DNA of 50,423 nucleotides from the NCBI RefSeq assembly GCF_000276605.1, contig NZ_AKJX01000116.1:1-50423 (forward strand), in the 5' to 3' direction. Every line of letters begins with the position of its first letter. The stretch's first letter is position 1. The position numbers and the translations under genes are program-made. Positions 22,984-32,966 of this stretch are shown here, one piece after another. The notes under the pieces were generated by a model. That model saw only the letters and a list, made by a program, of their open reading frames with translations. It did no database searches and was not told where the DNA came from. Origin of the DNA: Acidovorax sp. CF316. GTDB taxonomy: Bacteria; Pseudomonadota; Gammaproteobacteria; Burkholderiales; Burkholderiaceae_C.

Positions 22984-23649
22984 TCAGTTGGCGTGTGGCT
23001 GGACTGCCGCGGTGCGGCCCAGCACATCGGCAAAGCCGTGGTTCACGTCGCGGTGGCCGGCTTCGTCGGCGCGCACGGCCAGCACCACGTCGCGCAGGCG
23101 GGCATCGGCGGGCAGCTTCCAGTAGGCGATGGCGATGTCGGGGGCGGGCACGTTCTCGACCCGGCCTTCATCGATTTCGGCCAGGTACAGCGTGTAGCTG
23201 ACCACGGCCTGCTCCTCGAAATAGCCCACCAGGCGGTGCGCCGTGCGCGACGAGACCAGGTACAGCGCGAAGAAGCAGACGAAGAACACGGCCTGCGTGA
23301 GCAAAATCACCGCGCGCTCGAACCAGCTGGGCCGGGCGATCTCGATGAAGGTCATGAGGTGCATGCGCTCGTTCTCGGCCTCGTCGAGCAGGGTGCGGAT
23401 CCAGCCCTCGTCGTCCACCATCCAGCGCAGGCAGCGCAGGTGCACGAGCATGCCGCCCACCATTCCGGGCACGGCGGCCACCGTCTCCAGCACGATGGCG
23501 CGGTTGCCATAGCGCTTGGCGAAGAAGGTGTCGGCAAAGAAGCGCAGCGCCAGGGTGATGGCCAGGGCCACGCGGTCGGACAGGCCGTGGGCAGGGTGGT
23601 GGGCATCGAGGCTGCGGGCGAAATCGGGGGTATGGGTATCGGTGGTCAT
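22984..23649 (-). CDS. Alternative oxidase (AOX), cyanide- and NO-resistant quinol oxidase
   Basis: This 221-residue membrane-bound di-iron quinol oxidase reduces oxygen to water without proton pumping. The di-iron ligands fit the family: E55 in L-E-T-V-A, E94 and H97 in N-E-R-M-H-L, E145 in F-E-E-Q-A, E196 and H199 in D-E-A-G-H-R-D-V-N-H. The 39-, 3- and 51-residue gaps agree with eukaryotic AOX. Two amphipathic segments near 58-72 and 115-133 would hold it in one leaflet of the inner membrane. AOX genes are sporadic in bacteria; in Vibrio fischeri aox is controlled by NsrR and NO. Here nsrR is the next gene and a candidate NsrR site covers the promoter, so the same role is likely. Confidence 0.92.
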   Translation of the reverse strand: MTTDTHTPDFARSLDAHHPAHGLSDRVALAITLALRFFADTFFAKRYGNRAIVLETVAAVPGMVGGMLVHLRCLRWMVDDEGWIRTLLDEAENERMHLMTFIEIARPSWFERAVILLTQAVFFVCFFALYLVSSRTAHRLVGYFEEQAVVSYTLYLAEIDEGRVENVPAPDIAIAYWKLPADARLRDVVLAVRADEAGHRDVNHGFADVLGRTAAVQPHAN

Positions 23650-23722
23650 GATGGCATTCCAGTGGTGGCGCTGGGATCGAAGGCCAGGTACCTGGATGGC
23701 TTGCTGTCTACCGCGCCGCGTA

Positions 23723-23762
23723 AACATGTATTTAATGTATATATTTAAGTCAATGCTGTCAA
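23723..23762 (-). promoter_or_regulatory. AOX promoter with overlapping NsrR-like operator
   Basis: On the minus strand a perfect -35 TTGACA (23762-23757) and a -10-like TACATT (23739-23734) are separated by 17 bases. Over the -10 lies AACATGTATTT A ATGTATATATT (23723-23745), which matches the enterobacterial NsrR pattern AAGATGYATTT N AAATRCATCTT at 10 of 11 and 7 of 11 positions. The surrounding 40 bases are strikingly AT-rich for this genome. A second TTGACT/TACATG pair lies 9 bases further on. Confidence 0.6.
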
Positions 23763-23797
23763 TGCAGCGGCGCCGCCCGGCCAGGGCGGCTCCCGCG

Positions 23798-24712
23798 TCA
23801 GCCTTTGGACTGCAGCCGCAGCCGTGCGAGCAGGGGCGCGCCGAACAGGTTCACGAACAGGCCCACCATGAGCAGGGCGCCCCCCGCGAAGTGCACCGGC
23901 TGCAAGGTCTCGCCGAAGGCGATCCAGCCCGTGGTCAGCCCCACCAGGGGCACCAGCAGCGTGAACGGCGCAACACGGTTCACGGGGTAGCGCGCGAGCA
24001 GGTAGGTCCACACCCCGTAGCCGAACAGCGTGGCGGCCCAGGCCAGGTAGGCCACCGAGGCGAACGAGGCCCAGCTGAAGCCCTGCAGTGCCTCCGATAT
24101 GGCCTGGGGTCCCTCGATCAGGCCCGACAGCGCCAGCAGCGGCAGCGGCGGCACCAGGCTGGCCCAGACCACGAAGGCCAACTGGTTCATCGGCCCGTAG
24201 CGGCCCACGGCGCGGCTCACGAGGTTGCCGCAGGCCCACATGGCGGCAGCCGCCACGGTGAGCAGAAAGCCCAGCAGCGGCATGGAGGCGCCATGCGCGC
24301 TGCCGATCAGCACCAGCCCGCCGGCGGCCAGCAGCAGCCCCGCGAGCTGGTTGCCCTGCCAGCGCTCGCGCAGCCACAGCACGGTGAGCACCAGCGTGAA
24401 GAAGGACTGCGACTGCAGCACCAGCGAAGCCAGGCCCGAAGGCATGCCCACATGGATGGCGCTGAACAGAAAGGCGAACTGCCCCACCGACATGGTCAAC
24501 CCGAAGACCAGGTACAGCCGCAGCGGCACCTTGGGCGCCTTGAAGAACAGCAGCGCGGGAAAGGCCGCGAGCATGAAACGCAGCGCCCCCAGCAGCAGCG
24601 GCGGCACGCCGGCCAGCCCGACCTTGATGACGGCGAAGTTGACGCCCCAGACCAGGATGACGAGCAGCGCCAGCCCCAGGTCGCGCGGGCGCAGGGAAGC
24701 AGTTGGGGTCAT
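23798..24712 (-). CDS. EamA/DMT-family exporter
   Basis: This 304-residue inner-membrane protein has ten predicted helices in two EamA repeats, starting with L-A-L-L-V-I-L-V-W-G-V-N-F-A-V-I-K. The second repeat begins near residue 145. Relatives such as EamA/YdeD export cysteine pathway metabolites or other small amino compounds, but the substrate cannot be assigned. It is transcribed towards the AOX promoter from its own start 125 bases from the glycerate kinase gene. The ATG at 24712 begins just before the first helix. Any linkage to its neighbours is not evident. Confidence 0.88.
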   Translation of the reverse strand: MTPTASLRPRDLGLALLVILVWGVNFAVIKVGLAGVPPLLLGALRFMLAAFPALLFFKAPKVPLRLYLVFGLTMSVGQFAFLFSAIHVGMPSGLASLVLQSQSFFTLVLTVLWLRERWQGNQLAGLLLAAGGLVLIGSAHGASMPLLGFLLTVAAAAMWACGNLVSRAVGRYGPMNQLAFVVWASLVPPLPLLALSGLIEGPQAISEALQGFSWASFASVAYLAWAATLFGYGVWTYLLARYPVNRVAPFTLLVPLVGLTTGWIAFGETLQPVHFAGGALLMVGLFVNLFGAPLLARLRLQSKG

Positions 24713-24837
24713 GGGGCAACCCCTGGGGTTGCGGGAGGGGTGTTGGGGCAGGTCAGGCAGAGCATGCCGGAATCTTAGGCCCCCGGCCGCCAGCCCGCCA
24801 TGCGCGCGCAAGACGACCGAGGATCAGAATCGGACAT

Positions 24838-26118
24838 TCACTTCGCGTCGATCACGATGGCGCGGAAGTCGTTCACATTGGTCAGCGTGGGTCCGGTCAC
24901 CACCGCGTCGCCGAGCGCGCCGAAGAAGCCGTGGCCATCGTTGCGTGCCAGTGCATCGGCGGGCCGGATGCCCAGTGCCTGTGCGCGCTGCAGCGTGGTG
25001 GGGGTGAGCTGGGCGCCAGCGATCTCCTCCTGCCCATCCACGCCATCGGTGTCGCCCGCCAGCGCATGGATGCGCGGGTGGCCCTGCAGCGCCAGCGCCA
25101 TGGACAGCAGGCATTCCACATTGCGCCCGCCGCGCCCGTCGCCGCGCACCGTGACCGTGGTCTCGCCGCCCGAGAGCAGCACGCAGGGCGCGGCAAAGGG
25201 CTGGCCGCGCTGCGCCACCTGCAGCGCGATGCCGGCCAGCACCCGGCCGACGTCGCGCGCTTCGCCCTCCAGCGCATCGCCCAGGATGTACGGCGTGTAG
25301 CCGGCCTGGCGCGCCACTTCGGCAGCGGCCTCTAGGGCCATCTGGGGCGTGGCCACCATGCGCACCGCGCTGCGGGCCAGATGCGGATGGTCGGGTGGGG
25401 GCGATTCGCCCTGGCCCGACTCCAGCAGCTCGCGCACGGCGGGTGGCAGCGCAATGCCGTAGCGGCGCACGATGCCGAGCGCGTCGGCGCAAGTCGTGGG
25501 GTCGCCCACCGTGGGGCCGGAGGCGATGTCCATGGGCGCATCGCCGGGCACGTCCGACAGCAGCAGCGTGAACACGCGCGCCGGGTGGCAGGCCAGCGCG
25601 AGCCGCCCGCCCTTGATGGCCGAGAGGTGGCGCCGCAGGCAGTTCATCTCGGCGATGGTGGCGCCCGACTGCAGCAGCGCGCGGTTCACCTCCTGCTTCA
25701 TGGCCAGGGTGATGCCGGGCAGCGGCAGGGGCAGCAGCGCCGAGCCGCCGCCAGAGATGAGGCACAGCACCAGGTCGTCCTCGCGCAGCCCGGCCACGGT
25801 GCCGAGCATGCGATGTGCCGCCGCCATGCCGGCGGCATCGGGCACGGGGTGGGCGGCCTCCATGATCTCGATGCGCCGGCAGGGCACAGCGTAGCCATAG
25901 CGCGTGACCACCAGGCCCGAGAGCGGTCCGTCCCAGTGGTCTTCCACCGCGCGTGCCATCGCGGCCGAGGCCTTGCCCGCGCCGATCACCACCAGGCGGC
26001 CCGTGCCCAGGTCCTGCCAGGACGGCAGCTGTGGTGGCACGCACCGCGCAGGCTGCGCGCTGGCGATGGCTGCGTCGAACATGCGGCGCAGCAATTGCTG
26101 CTGGGGCGTGGCCGCCAT
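24838..26118 (-). CDS. Glycerate 2-kinase (MOFRL/TtuD family)
   Basis: This 426-residue kinase phosphorylates D-glycerate at O2 to give 2-phosphoglycerate, the exit to glycolysis. The N-terminal domain has L-V-V-I-G-A-G-K-A-S-A-A-M-A and L-I-S-G-G-G-S-A-L-L (nucleotide-binding region). The C-terminal MOFRL domain has L-L-S-G-G-E-T-T-V-T-V and A-G-D-T-D-G-V-D-G, followed by N-D-G-H-G-F-F-G. The ATG at 26118 overlaps the stop of the tartronate semialdehyde reductase gene. This is the last of four leftward genes that together convert glyoxylate to 2-phosphoglycerate. Confidence 0.9.
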   Translation of the reverse strand: MAATPQQQLLRRMFDAAIASAQPARCVPPQLPSWQDLGTGRLVVIGAGKASAAMARAVEDHWDGPLSGLVVTRYGYAVPCRRIEIMEAAHPVPDAAGMAAAHRMLGTVAGLREDDLVLCLISGGGSALLPLPLPGITLAMKQEVNRALLQSGATIAEMNCLRRHLSAIKGGRLALACHPARVFTLLLSDVPGDAPMDIASGPTVGDPTTCADALGIVRRYGIALPPAVRELLESGQGESPPPDHPHLARSAVRMVATPQMALEAAAEVARQAGYTPYILGDALEGEARDVGRVLAGIALQVAQRGQPFAAPCVLLSGGETTVTVRGDGRGGRNVECLLSMALALQGHPRIHALAGDTDGVDGQEEIAGAQLTPTTLQRAQALGIRPADALARNDGHGFFGALGDAVVTGPTLTNVNDFRAIVIDAK

Positions 26119-27026
26119 CAGCGGGCCGGCGCCTGGCCGATCTCGAAATGCGCCAGGGTCTCCAGCGCGCGCACCAGGGCCGAGTGGTCCCAGGCCGCGC
26201 CGCCCTGCGCCACGCAGCTGTTGAACAGCTCCTGCGCCGTGGCGGTGTTGGGCAGGGCCACGCCCAAGGCGCGCGCGCTGGCCAGGGCCAGGTTCAGGTC
26301 CTTCTGGTGCAGCTCGATGCGAAAGCCCGGGTCGAAGGTGCGGCGCAGCATGCGCTCGCCATGCACTTCGAGGATTTTGGACGAGGCAAAACCGCCCATC
26401 AGCGCCTGGCGCACGCGCGCCGGGTCGGCGCCGGCCTTGGCAGCGAACACCAGGGCCTCGGCCACCGCCTCGATGTTCAGGGCCACGATGATCTGGTTGG
26501 CCACCTTGGCGGTCTGCCCGTCGCCGTTGCCGCCCACCAGGGTGATGTTCTTGCCCATCAGCTCGAACAGGGGCTTGATGCGCGCGAAAGCAGCGTCCGG
26601 CCCGCCCACCATGATGGACAGCGTGGCGTTCTTCGCGCCCACTTCGCCGCCCGAGACCGGCGCATCCAGGTAGTCGCAGCCCAGGGCGTTGATGCGCTGC
26701 GCGAAGTCCTTGGTGGCGATGGGCGAGATGGAGCTCATGTCCACCACGGTCTTGCCCTTGGTCAGGCCGGCGGCCACGCCGCTCTCGCTGAACAGCACGT
26801 CTTCGACATGCGGGGTGTCGGGCACCATGGTGAAAGTGATGTCGGCACGCTCGGCCACGCCGCGCGCGGTGACGCACTGGGTGGCCCGGCTTTCGGCGAT
26901 GGCGGGAGGCACGCGGCCGCGGGTGTGCACGAAGAGCTGGTGGCCGGCCTGGATCAGGTGCTGCGCCATGGGCGCGCCCATGGTGCCCAGGCCGATGAAA
27001 CCGATCTTGAGGGAGCTGGTGGTCAT
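26118..27026 (-). CDS. glxR: 2-hydroxy-3-oxopropionate (tartronate semialdehyde) reductase
   Basis: This 302-residue NAD(P)-dependent beta-hydroxyacid dehydrogenase should reduce tartronate semialdehyde to D-glycerate. The Rossmann motif is G-F-I-G-L-G-T-M-G-A-P-M (residues 9-20), the substrate loop is D-A-P-V-S-G-G-E-V-G-A, and the catalytic lysine is K174 in G-Q-T-A-K-V-A-N-Q. It lies between hydroxypyruvate isomerase and glycerate kinase, and with glyoxylate carboligase completes the glycerate pathway. This context separates it from 3-hydroxyisobutyrate dehydrogenase, which has similar motifs. The first codons are spaced 19 bases from the preceding gene. Confidence 0.92.
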   Translation of the reverse strand: MTTSSLKIGFIGLGTMGAPMAQHLIQAGHQLFVHTRGRVPPAIAESRATQCVTARGVAERADITFTMVPDTPHVEDVLFSESGVAAGLTKGKTVVDMSSISPIATKDFAQRINALGCDYLDAPVSGGEVGAKNATLSIMVGGPDAAFARIKPLFELMGKNITLVGGNGDGQTAKVANQIIVALNIEAVAEALVFAAKAGADPARVRQALMGGFASSKILEVHGERMLRRTFDPGFRIELHQKDLNLALASARALGVALPNTATAQELFNSCVAQGGAAWDHSALVRALETLAHFEIGQAPAR

Positions 27027-27045
27027 TGGAAGGTGTCCTTGAAAA

Positions 27046-27828
27046 TCATGCGTGGGTCAGGGCCGTGCGCCAGCCCAGGCCGGCCTCGGTGGTGGTGGCG
27101 GGTTTGTATTCGCAGCCGATCCAGCCCGTGTAGCCGATGGCGTCGATGTGTTTGAAGAGCCATGGGTAATGGATCTCGCCGGTGCCCGGCTCGTTGCGGC
27201 CCGGGTTGTCGGCCAGCTGGATGTGGCCTATGCGCGCCAGGTGCTTGCGCAGCGTGACGGCCAGCTCGCCCTCCATGCGCTGGGCGTGGTAGATGTCGTA
27301 CTGCACGAAGGCGTTGCCCGCATCCACCTCGTCCAGCAGGCTCAGCGCCTGGGCCGTGGTGCTCACGAAAAAGCCCGGGATGTCGTAGGTGTTGATGGGC
27401 TCTATCAGCAAGCGCAGCCCGGCCTGGCGCAGCGCCTGCGCGGCAAAGCGCAGGTTCTCCACCAGCGTGCGGTGCAGCAGCGCCGGGTCCGCACCTTCGG
27501 GCGCCTTGCCGGCCAGGCAGTTGAGCTGCTGCACACCCAGGGCCTGGGCATAGGCGATGGCCTGCGCCACGCCGTCGCGGAACTCCCCCTCGCGCCCCGG
27601 CAGGCAGGCGATGCCGCGCTCGCCCGCACCCCAGTCGCCTGCGGGCAGGTTGTGCAGCACCAGCTGCAGGCCATGGGCGTCGAGCTGGGCACGGATCTCC
27701 TCGGCCGGCCAGGCGTAGGGGAACAGGAACTCGACGGCGGTGAAGCCCGCACGTGCGGCGGCGCCGAAGCGGTCGATGAAGGGCAGCTCGGTGAAGAGCA
27801 TGGTCAGGTTGGCGGCAAAGCGGGGCAT
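27046..27828 (-). CDS. hyi: Hydroxypyruvate isomerase
   Basis: This 260-residue TIM-barrel isomerase interconverts hydroxypyruvate and tartronate semialdehyde. It starts M-P-R-F-A-A-N-L-T-M-L-F-T-E-L-P-F, the standard Hyi opening. Metal-site residues lie in L-I-E-P-I-N and V-Q-Y-D-I-Y-H-A-Q, with G-E-I-H-Y near the end. The ATG at 27828 is preferred over an upstream frame that runs into gcl. It lies 20 bases after gcl in the same operon and clearly belongs to glyoxylate assimilation. Confidence 0.92.
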   Translation of the reverse strand: MPRFAANLTMLFTELPFIDRFGAAARAGFTAVEFLFPYAWPAEEIRAQLDAHGLQLVLHNLPAGDWGAGERGIACLPGREGEFRDGVAQAIAYAQALGVQQLNCLAGKAPEGADPALLHRTLVENLRFAAQALRQAGLRLLIEPINTYDIPGFFVSTTAQALSLLDEVDAGNAFVQYDIYHAQRMEGELAVTLRKHLARIGHIQLADNPGRNEPGTGEIHYPWLFKHIDAIGYTGWIGCEYKPATTTEAGLGWRTALTHA

Positions 27829-27848
27829 GTCGGTCTTTCGTTCAGTAT

Positions 27849-29645
<1,797 letters not shown>

Positions 29646-29737
29646 TGCGGGGTCTCCTGTCGGGGTTGAGTAATTGGTGGACTGGATGCTCCGCCCAATG
29701 GCCACCGCCCGGAACCCGCATCCAGGGCATTAGCGTT

Positions 29738-29752
29738 ATTCCCTTTTGGAAT
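29738..29752. promoter_or_regulatory. Inverted repeat in the gcl/LysR divergent region
   Basis: ATTCC CTTTT GGAAT is a perfect dyad preceded by TTAGCGTT. It lies 37 bases before the LysR start and 93 before gcl, well placed for a LysR recognition site serving both directions. A similar TAGCGTT-plus-dyad element occurs at 46767-46785 before another LysR gene. Confidence 0.4.
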
Positions 29753-29788
29753 GCAATCGGCCGCAGGGCGCTGCCGATAATCGATTCC

Positions 29789-30712
29789 ATGGATCGCCTT
29801 CTCGGAGTCAAACTGTTCGTGCGCGTGGTCGACCTGGGCTCGTTCAGCAAGGCCGCGGCCGAGATGGGCGTGGGCCAGCCCTCGGCCACCAAGCTCGTGG
29901 CCCAGCTCGAAAAGCAGCTGGGCTCGCGCCTGCTGCACCGCAGCACGCGCGGCGTGTCGCCCACCGAGATCGGCCGCCTGTACTACGACAAGTGCAAGCT
30001 CATCACCCACCATGTCGAAGAGGCCGAGACCGTGGCCGCGTTGCTGCAGTCGCAAGTGCAGGGCGGGCTGCGCATCAGCACCTCGGTGGCCTTCGGGCGG
30101 CGCGTGCTGGTGCCGCTGGTGATGCGTTTCATGCGCGAGAACCCGCGCCTGCAGATCGACCTGGTCTTCGAGGACCGCTATGTGAACCTGGTGGAGCAGG
30201 GCATCGACGTGGCCATCCGCATGGGGCGCCTGGCCGATTCGACGCTGGGCGCGCGCTACCTGGGGCTCAACCCCTGGGTGCTGGTGGCGTCCGGAGACTA
30301 CCTGGCGCAGCGCGGCACGCCGGCCACGCCGGAAGACCTGGCTCGGCACGATGCGCTGATTTACAGCACCGTACAGGGCGATGCGCGCTGGCATTTCAGC
30401 AATGGCACGGGCGTGGCGCATGCGGTGCCGGTGGCGGGCCCGCTGCGCTCCAACAACCTCTCGGCCCTGCTGGCGGCCACGCGCGGCGGCATGGGCGTCG
30501 CGGCGCTGCCGACCTACGTGGCGCATGGCTCGCTGGCAAGCGGTGCCGTCGTGCCGCTGCTGCCCGGCTGGACCCTGCCGCCGCAGGAGATCCATGCCGT
30601 CTATCCCTCGCCGCGCATGGTGCCGGCCAAGGTGGTGAGCTTCATCGAATGGCTGCAACTGCAGATGGGCGAGCGCTGGTGGGAGATACAAAGCGGCGAT
30701 CAGGCACCTTGA
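29789..30712 (+). CDS. LysR-family regulator, divergent from gcl
   Basis: This 307-residue LysR protein begins M-D-R-L-L-G-V-K-L-F-V-R-V-V-D. Its helix-turn-helix is at about residues 18-40 (S-F-S-K-A-A-A-E-M-G-V-G-Q-P-S-A-T-K-L), and the effector domain is of the CrgA-like type with D-V-A-I-R-M-G-R-L. Being divergent from gcl across 143 bases, it is the likely regulator of glyoxylate use. The ATG at 29789 aligns with the family; an open frame upstream runs into the promoter region. Confidence 0.9.
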   Translation: MDRLLGVKLFVRVVDLGSFSKAAAEMGVGQPSATKLVAQLEKQLGSRLLHRSTRGVSPTEIGRLYYDKCKLITHHVEEAETVAALLQSQVQGGLRISTSVAFGRRVLVPLVMRFMRENPRLQIDLVFEDRYVNLVEQGIDVAIRMGRLADSTLGARYLGLNPWVLVASGDYLAQRGTPATPEDLARHDALIYSTVQGDARWHFSNGTGVAHAVPVAGPLRSNNLSALLAATRGGMGVAALPTYVAHGSLASGAVVPLLPGWTLPPQEIHAVYPSPRMVPAKVVSFIEWLQLQMGERWWEIQSGDQAP

Positions 30713-30777
30713 AAAGAAGCTACGCTTGCAGTCCCTTCACCGATTTGCTGCGGGCATACCACCGCCGTTTCCTGACC

Positions 30778-31944
30778 ATGCGTGAGACCATCCAGACCCT
30801 CGAACCTTCCATGATCCGCGAGGTCGCCAATGCCGGCCTGGGGCGCGACGATGTGCTGGCCTTCTGGTTCGGCGAGAGCGACGAGGTCACGCCCGAGGTG
30901 GTGCGCAACGCCGCCATCGCATCGCTGCAGCGCGGCGAGACCTTCTACAGCCACAACCTGGGCCTGCCTGCGCTGCGCGAGGCGGTGGCGCGCTACACCA
31001 GCGCCCTGCACCCGGCGGTGGACGCGGGCCGCATCGCGATCACCTCGGGCGGCGTGAGCGCGCTCATGCTGGCCGTGCAGACCCTGGTGGATGCGGGCGA
31101 CGAGGTGGTGGTGGTCACGCCGGTGTGGCCCAACCTGGTGGCGCAGCCGGTGATCCTGGGCGCGCGCGTGCGCACCCTGCCGCTGACTCCCGCCGATGGG
31201 CAGTGGACGCTGGACCTGGATGCCCTGTGCCGGGCCGTGACCGCCCAGACCCGGCTGCTCATCCTCAACGCCCCCAACAACCCCACGGGCTGGACGCTCA
31301 CCCGCGCGGAGCAGCAGCGCATCCTGGACCACTGCCGCAGCACGGGCACCTGGATCCTGGCCGACGAGGTCTACGAGCGCCTGTACTACGAACCCACCGA
31401 GAACCGCTGCGCGCCGAGCTTTCTCGACATCGCCAGCGCCGACGACCGGCTGGTGGTGGCGCACAGTTTTTCCAAGAGCTTCCTCATGACCGGCTGGCGC
31501 CTGGGCTGGCTGGTGCTGCCGCCCGTGCTGGTGGACGGCATCGCCAAGGTCATCGAGTTCAACACCTCGTGCGCCAGCGTGTTCACCCAGCGCGCCGGCC
31601 TGGCCGCGCTGGAGCACAGTGCCGACATCACGCCGCGCGTGGTGGCCCACCTGCAGACCTGCCGCGACACCCTGGTGCCGCTGCTGGCCCAGCTGCCGGG
31701 CGTGAAGGTGGCGGCGGCGCGCGGCGGCATGTACGCCTTCTTCCAGATCGAGGGCGTCACCGACTCCCTCGCGCTGGCCAAGCGCCTGGTGGCCGAGGCC
31801 GGCCTGGGCCTGGCACCGGGCAATGCCTTCGGCGCCGAGGCGCAGGGCTGGCTGCGCTGGTGCTTTGCCTCCCAGGACCCGGCACGCCTGGTCGAAGGTG
31901 TGCGCCGCCTGCGCGCCTGGCTGGAGGCCAACCCGGTGCGCTGA
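30778..31944 (+). CDS. Pyridoxal-phosphate class I/II aminotransferase
   Basis: This 388-residue fold-type I aminotransferase has N-A-P-N-N-P-T-G-W near residue 165, the A-D-E-V-Y aspartate/tyrosine pair near 203, and the PLP lysine K233 in S-F-S-K-S-F-L-M-T-G-W-R-L-G-W. A substrate carboxylate-binding arginine is probably in W-L-R-W-C-F-A-S near the C terminus. The sequence type resembles aspartate/aromatic aminotransferases, but substrate choice cannot be read directly. The ATG at 30778 starts where family alignment expects and has a poor ribosome site. It follows the LysR gene by 65 bases on the same strand; a link to glyoxylate (for example glyoxylate transamination) is possible but unproven. 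Confidence 0.88.
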   Translation: MRETIQTLEPSMIREVANAGLGRDDVLAFWFGESDEVTPEVVRNAAIASLQRGETFYSHNLGLPALREAVARYTSALHPAVDAGRIAITSGGVSALMLAVQTLVDAGDEVVVVTPVWPNLVAQPVILGARVRTLPLTPADGQWTLDLDALCRAVTAQTRLLILNAPNNPTGWTLTRAEQQRILDHCRSTGTWILADEVYERLYYEPTENRCAPSFLDIASADDRLVVAHSFSKSFLMTGWRLGWLVLPPVLVDGIAKVIEFNTSCASVFTQRAGLAALEHSADITPRVVAHLQTCRDTLVPLLAQLPGVKVAAARGGMYAFFQIEGVTDSLALAKRLVAEAGLGLAPGNAFGAEAQGWLRWCFASQDPARLVEGVRRLRAWLEANPVR

Positions 31945-31950
31945 TCCCGG

Positions 31951-32604
31951 CTACTGGGCGTCAGCCTGTTGGGACGGATGCGCCTGCTGGAAGGCCGGCA
32001 GCGCCTGGCAGCGCCCGTCGATGGCGACGAGCGTGGGGTAGGGCGACAGATCCACCTCGAAGCGGCGGGCATTGAAGATCTGCGGCACCAGGCAGCAGTC
32101 CGCCAGGGTGGGCGTGTCGCCAAAGCAGAACGGCCCGGCGCCGCTGCCGGGGGCCGTGAGTTCGGTCTCCAGCGCCGCAAAGCCCTCGGCGATCCAGTGC
32201 TTGATCCAGTCGCTCTTGGCGGCATCGGCCACGCCCAGGGTACCGCTCAGGTACTTGAGCACGCGCAGGTTGTTGAGCGGGTGGATCTCGCAGGCGACCA
32301 CCAGCGCAAGCTGGCGCACGCGCGCGCGGTCGGCCGCCGCAGCGGGCAGCAGGGGTGTGCCGGGGTACTGCTCTTCCAGGTATTCGAGGATGGCCAGCGA
32401 CTGGCTCACGCGCATGCCGTCCTCGCCGAACACCGGAACCAGGCCCTGTGGGTTGATGGCCTTGTACTCGGGCTTCAGGTGCTCGCCCCCGTCGCGCACC
32501 AGGTGCACGGGGATCTGGGTGGCCGTGAGGCCCTTGAGGTTGAGCGCGATGCGCACCCGGTAGGCGGCCGAGCTGCGGAAGTAGGTGTAGAGAATGCGGT
32601 CCAT
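31951..32604 (-). CDS. nagL: Maleylpyruvate isomerase (zeta-class glutathione transferase), NagL-like
   Basis: This 217-residue zeta-class GST has the active-site Y-F-R-S-S-A-A-Y-R-V-R-I-A-L-N-L near residue 8 and Q-S-L-A-I-L-E-Y-L-E-E for glutathione. Zeta-class enzymes isomerise maleylpyruvate or maleylacetoacetate in a glutathione-dependent reaction. Because it closes an operon with gentisate 1,2-dioxygenase, maleylpyruvate to fumarylpyruvate is the likely reaction, as for NagL. Homogentisate genes are absent, arguing against MaiA. It is separated by 24 bases from the ferredoxin gene upstream. Confidence 0.85.
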   Translation of the reverse strand: MDRILYTYFRSSAAYRVRIALNLKGLTATQIPVHLVRDGGEHLKPEYKAINPQGLVPVFGEDGMRVSQSLAILEYLEEQYPGTPLLPAAAADRARVRQLALVVACEIHPLNNLRVLKYLSGTLGVADAAKSDWIKHWIAEGFAALETELTAPGSGAGPFCFGDTPTLADCCLVPQIFNARRFEVDLSPYPTLVAIDGRCQALPAFQQAHPSQQADAQ

Positions 32605-32628
32605 GGCAGAGATGATAGTGCGCGGCTT

Positions 32629-32955
32629 TCAGTCCAGGGCCAGGTAAACCCGTCCAGCTTCGATGCGCACGGGGTAGGTGCGCACGGCATCGGTCACGGG
32701 CTGGCAGGTGGGCGCGCCGGTGCGCACGTCGAACTTGCCCTGGTGCAGCGGGCATTCGATCTCGTGGTCATCGAGAAAGCCGTCGCACAGCCGGGCATGG
32801 CCGTGGGTGCACAGGTTGTCGGTGGCGTAGACCGTGCCCTCCACGCCGTAGAGCGCGATGTCGCGCCCGTCGACGGCCAGGGCTATCACGTCGTCCTGCG
32901 GCACGTCGTCGAACGCGGCCGCATCGGTCCATTGCAGGGTGGTGGTGTCGCTCAT
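32629..32955 (-). CDS. nagAb: Rieske [2Fe-2S] ferredoxin of the ring hydroxylase, NagAb-like
   Basis: This 108-residue soluble Rieske ferredoxin passes electrons from the reductase to the oxygenase. Cluster ligands are C49 and H51 (N-L-C-T-H-G-H) and C68 and H71 (E-C-P-L-H-Q-G). Its length and the R-T-Y-P-V-R-I near the C terminus fit naphthalene/salicylate-type ferredoxins. It lies 11 bases after the beta subunit gene. Together with the reductase at 35812-36807 and the oxygenase at 32967-34701 it gives a complete three-component system. Confidence 0.88.
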   Translation of the reverse strand: MSDTTTLQWTDAAAFDDVPQDDVIALAVDGRDIALYGVEGTVYATDNLCTHGHARLCDGFLDDHEIECPLHQGKFDVRTGAPTCQPVTDAVRTYPVRIEAGRVYLALD

Positions 32956-32966
32956 GCTGGAACTCT

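Noticed and set aside
23773..23790. CCGCCC/GGGCGG hairpin as terminator of the EamA gene
   Set aside because: Short stem without a T-tract, in very GC-rich sequence where such pairs are expected by chance.
24838..26877. Extended 679-codon version of the glycerate kinase gene
   Set aside because: The extension reads through glxR out of frame. The kinase begins at 26118 with an ATGA overlap and a normal family length.
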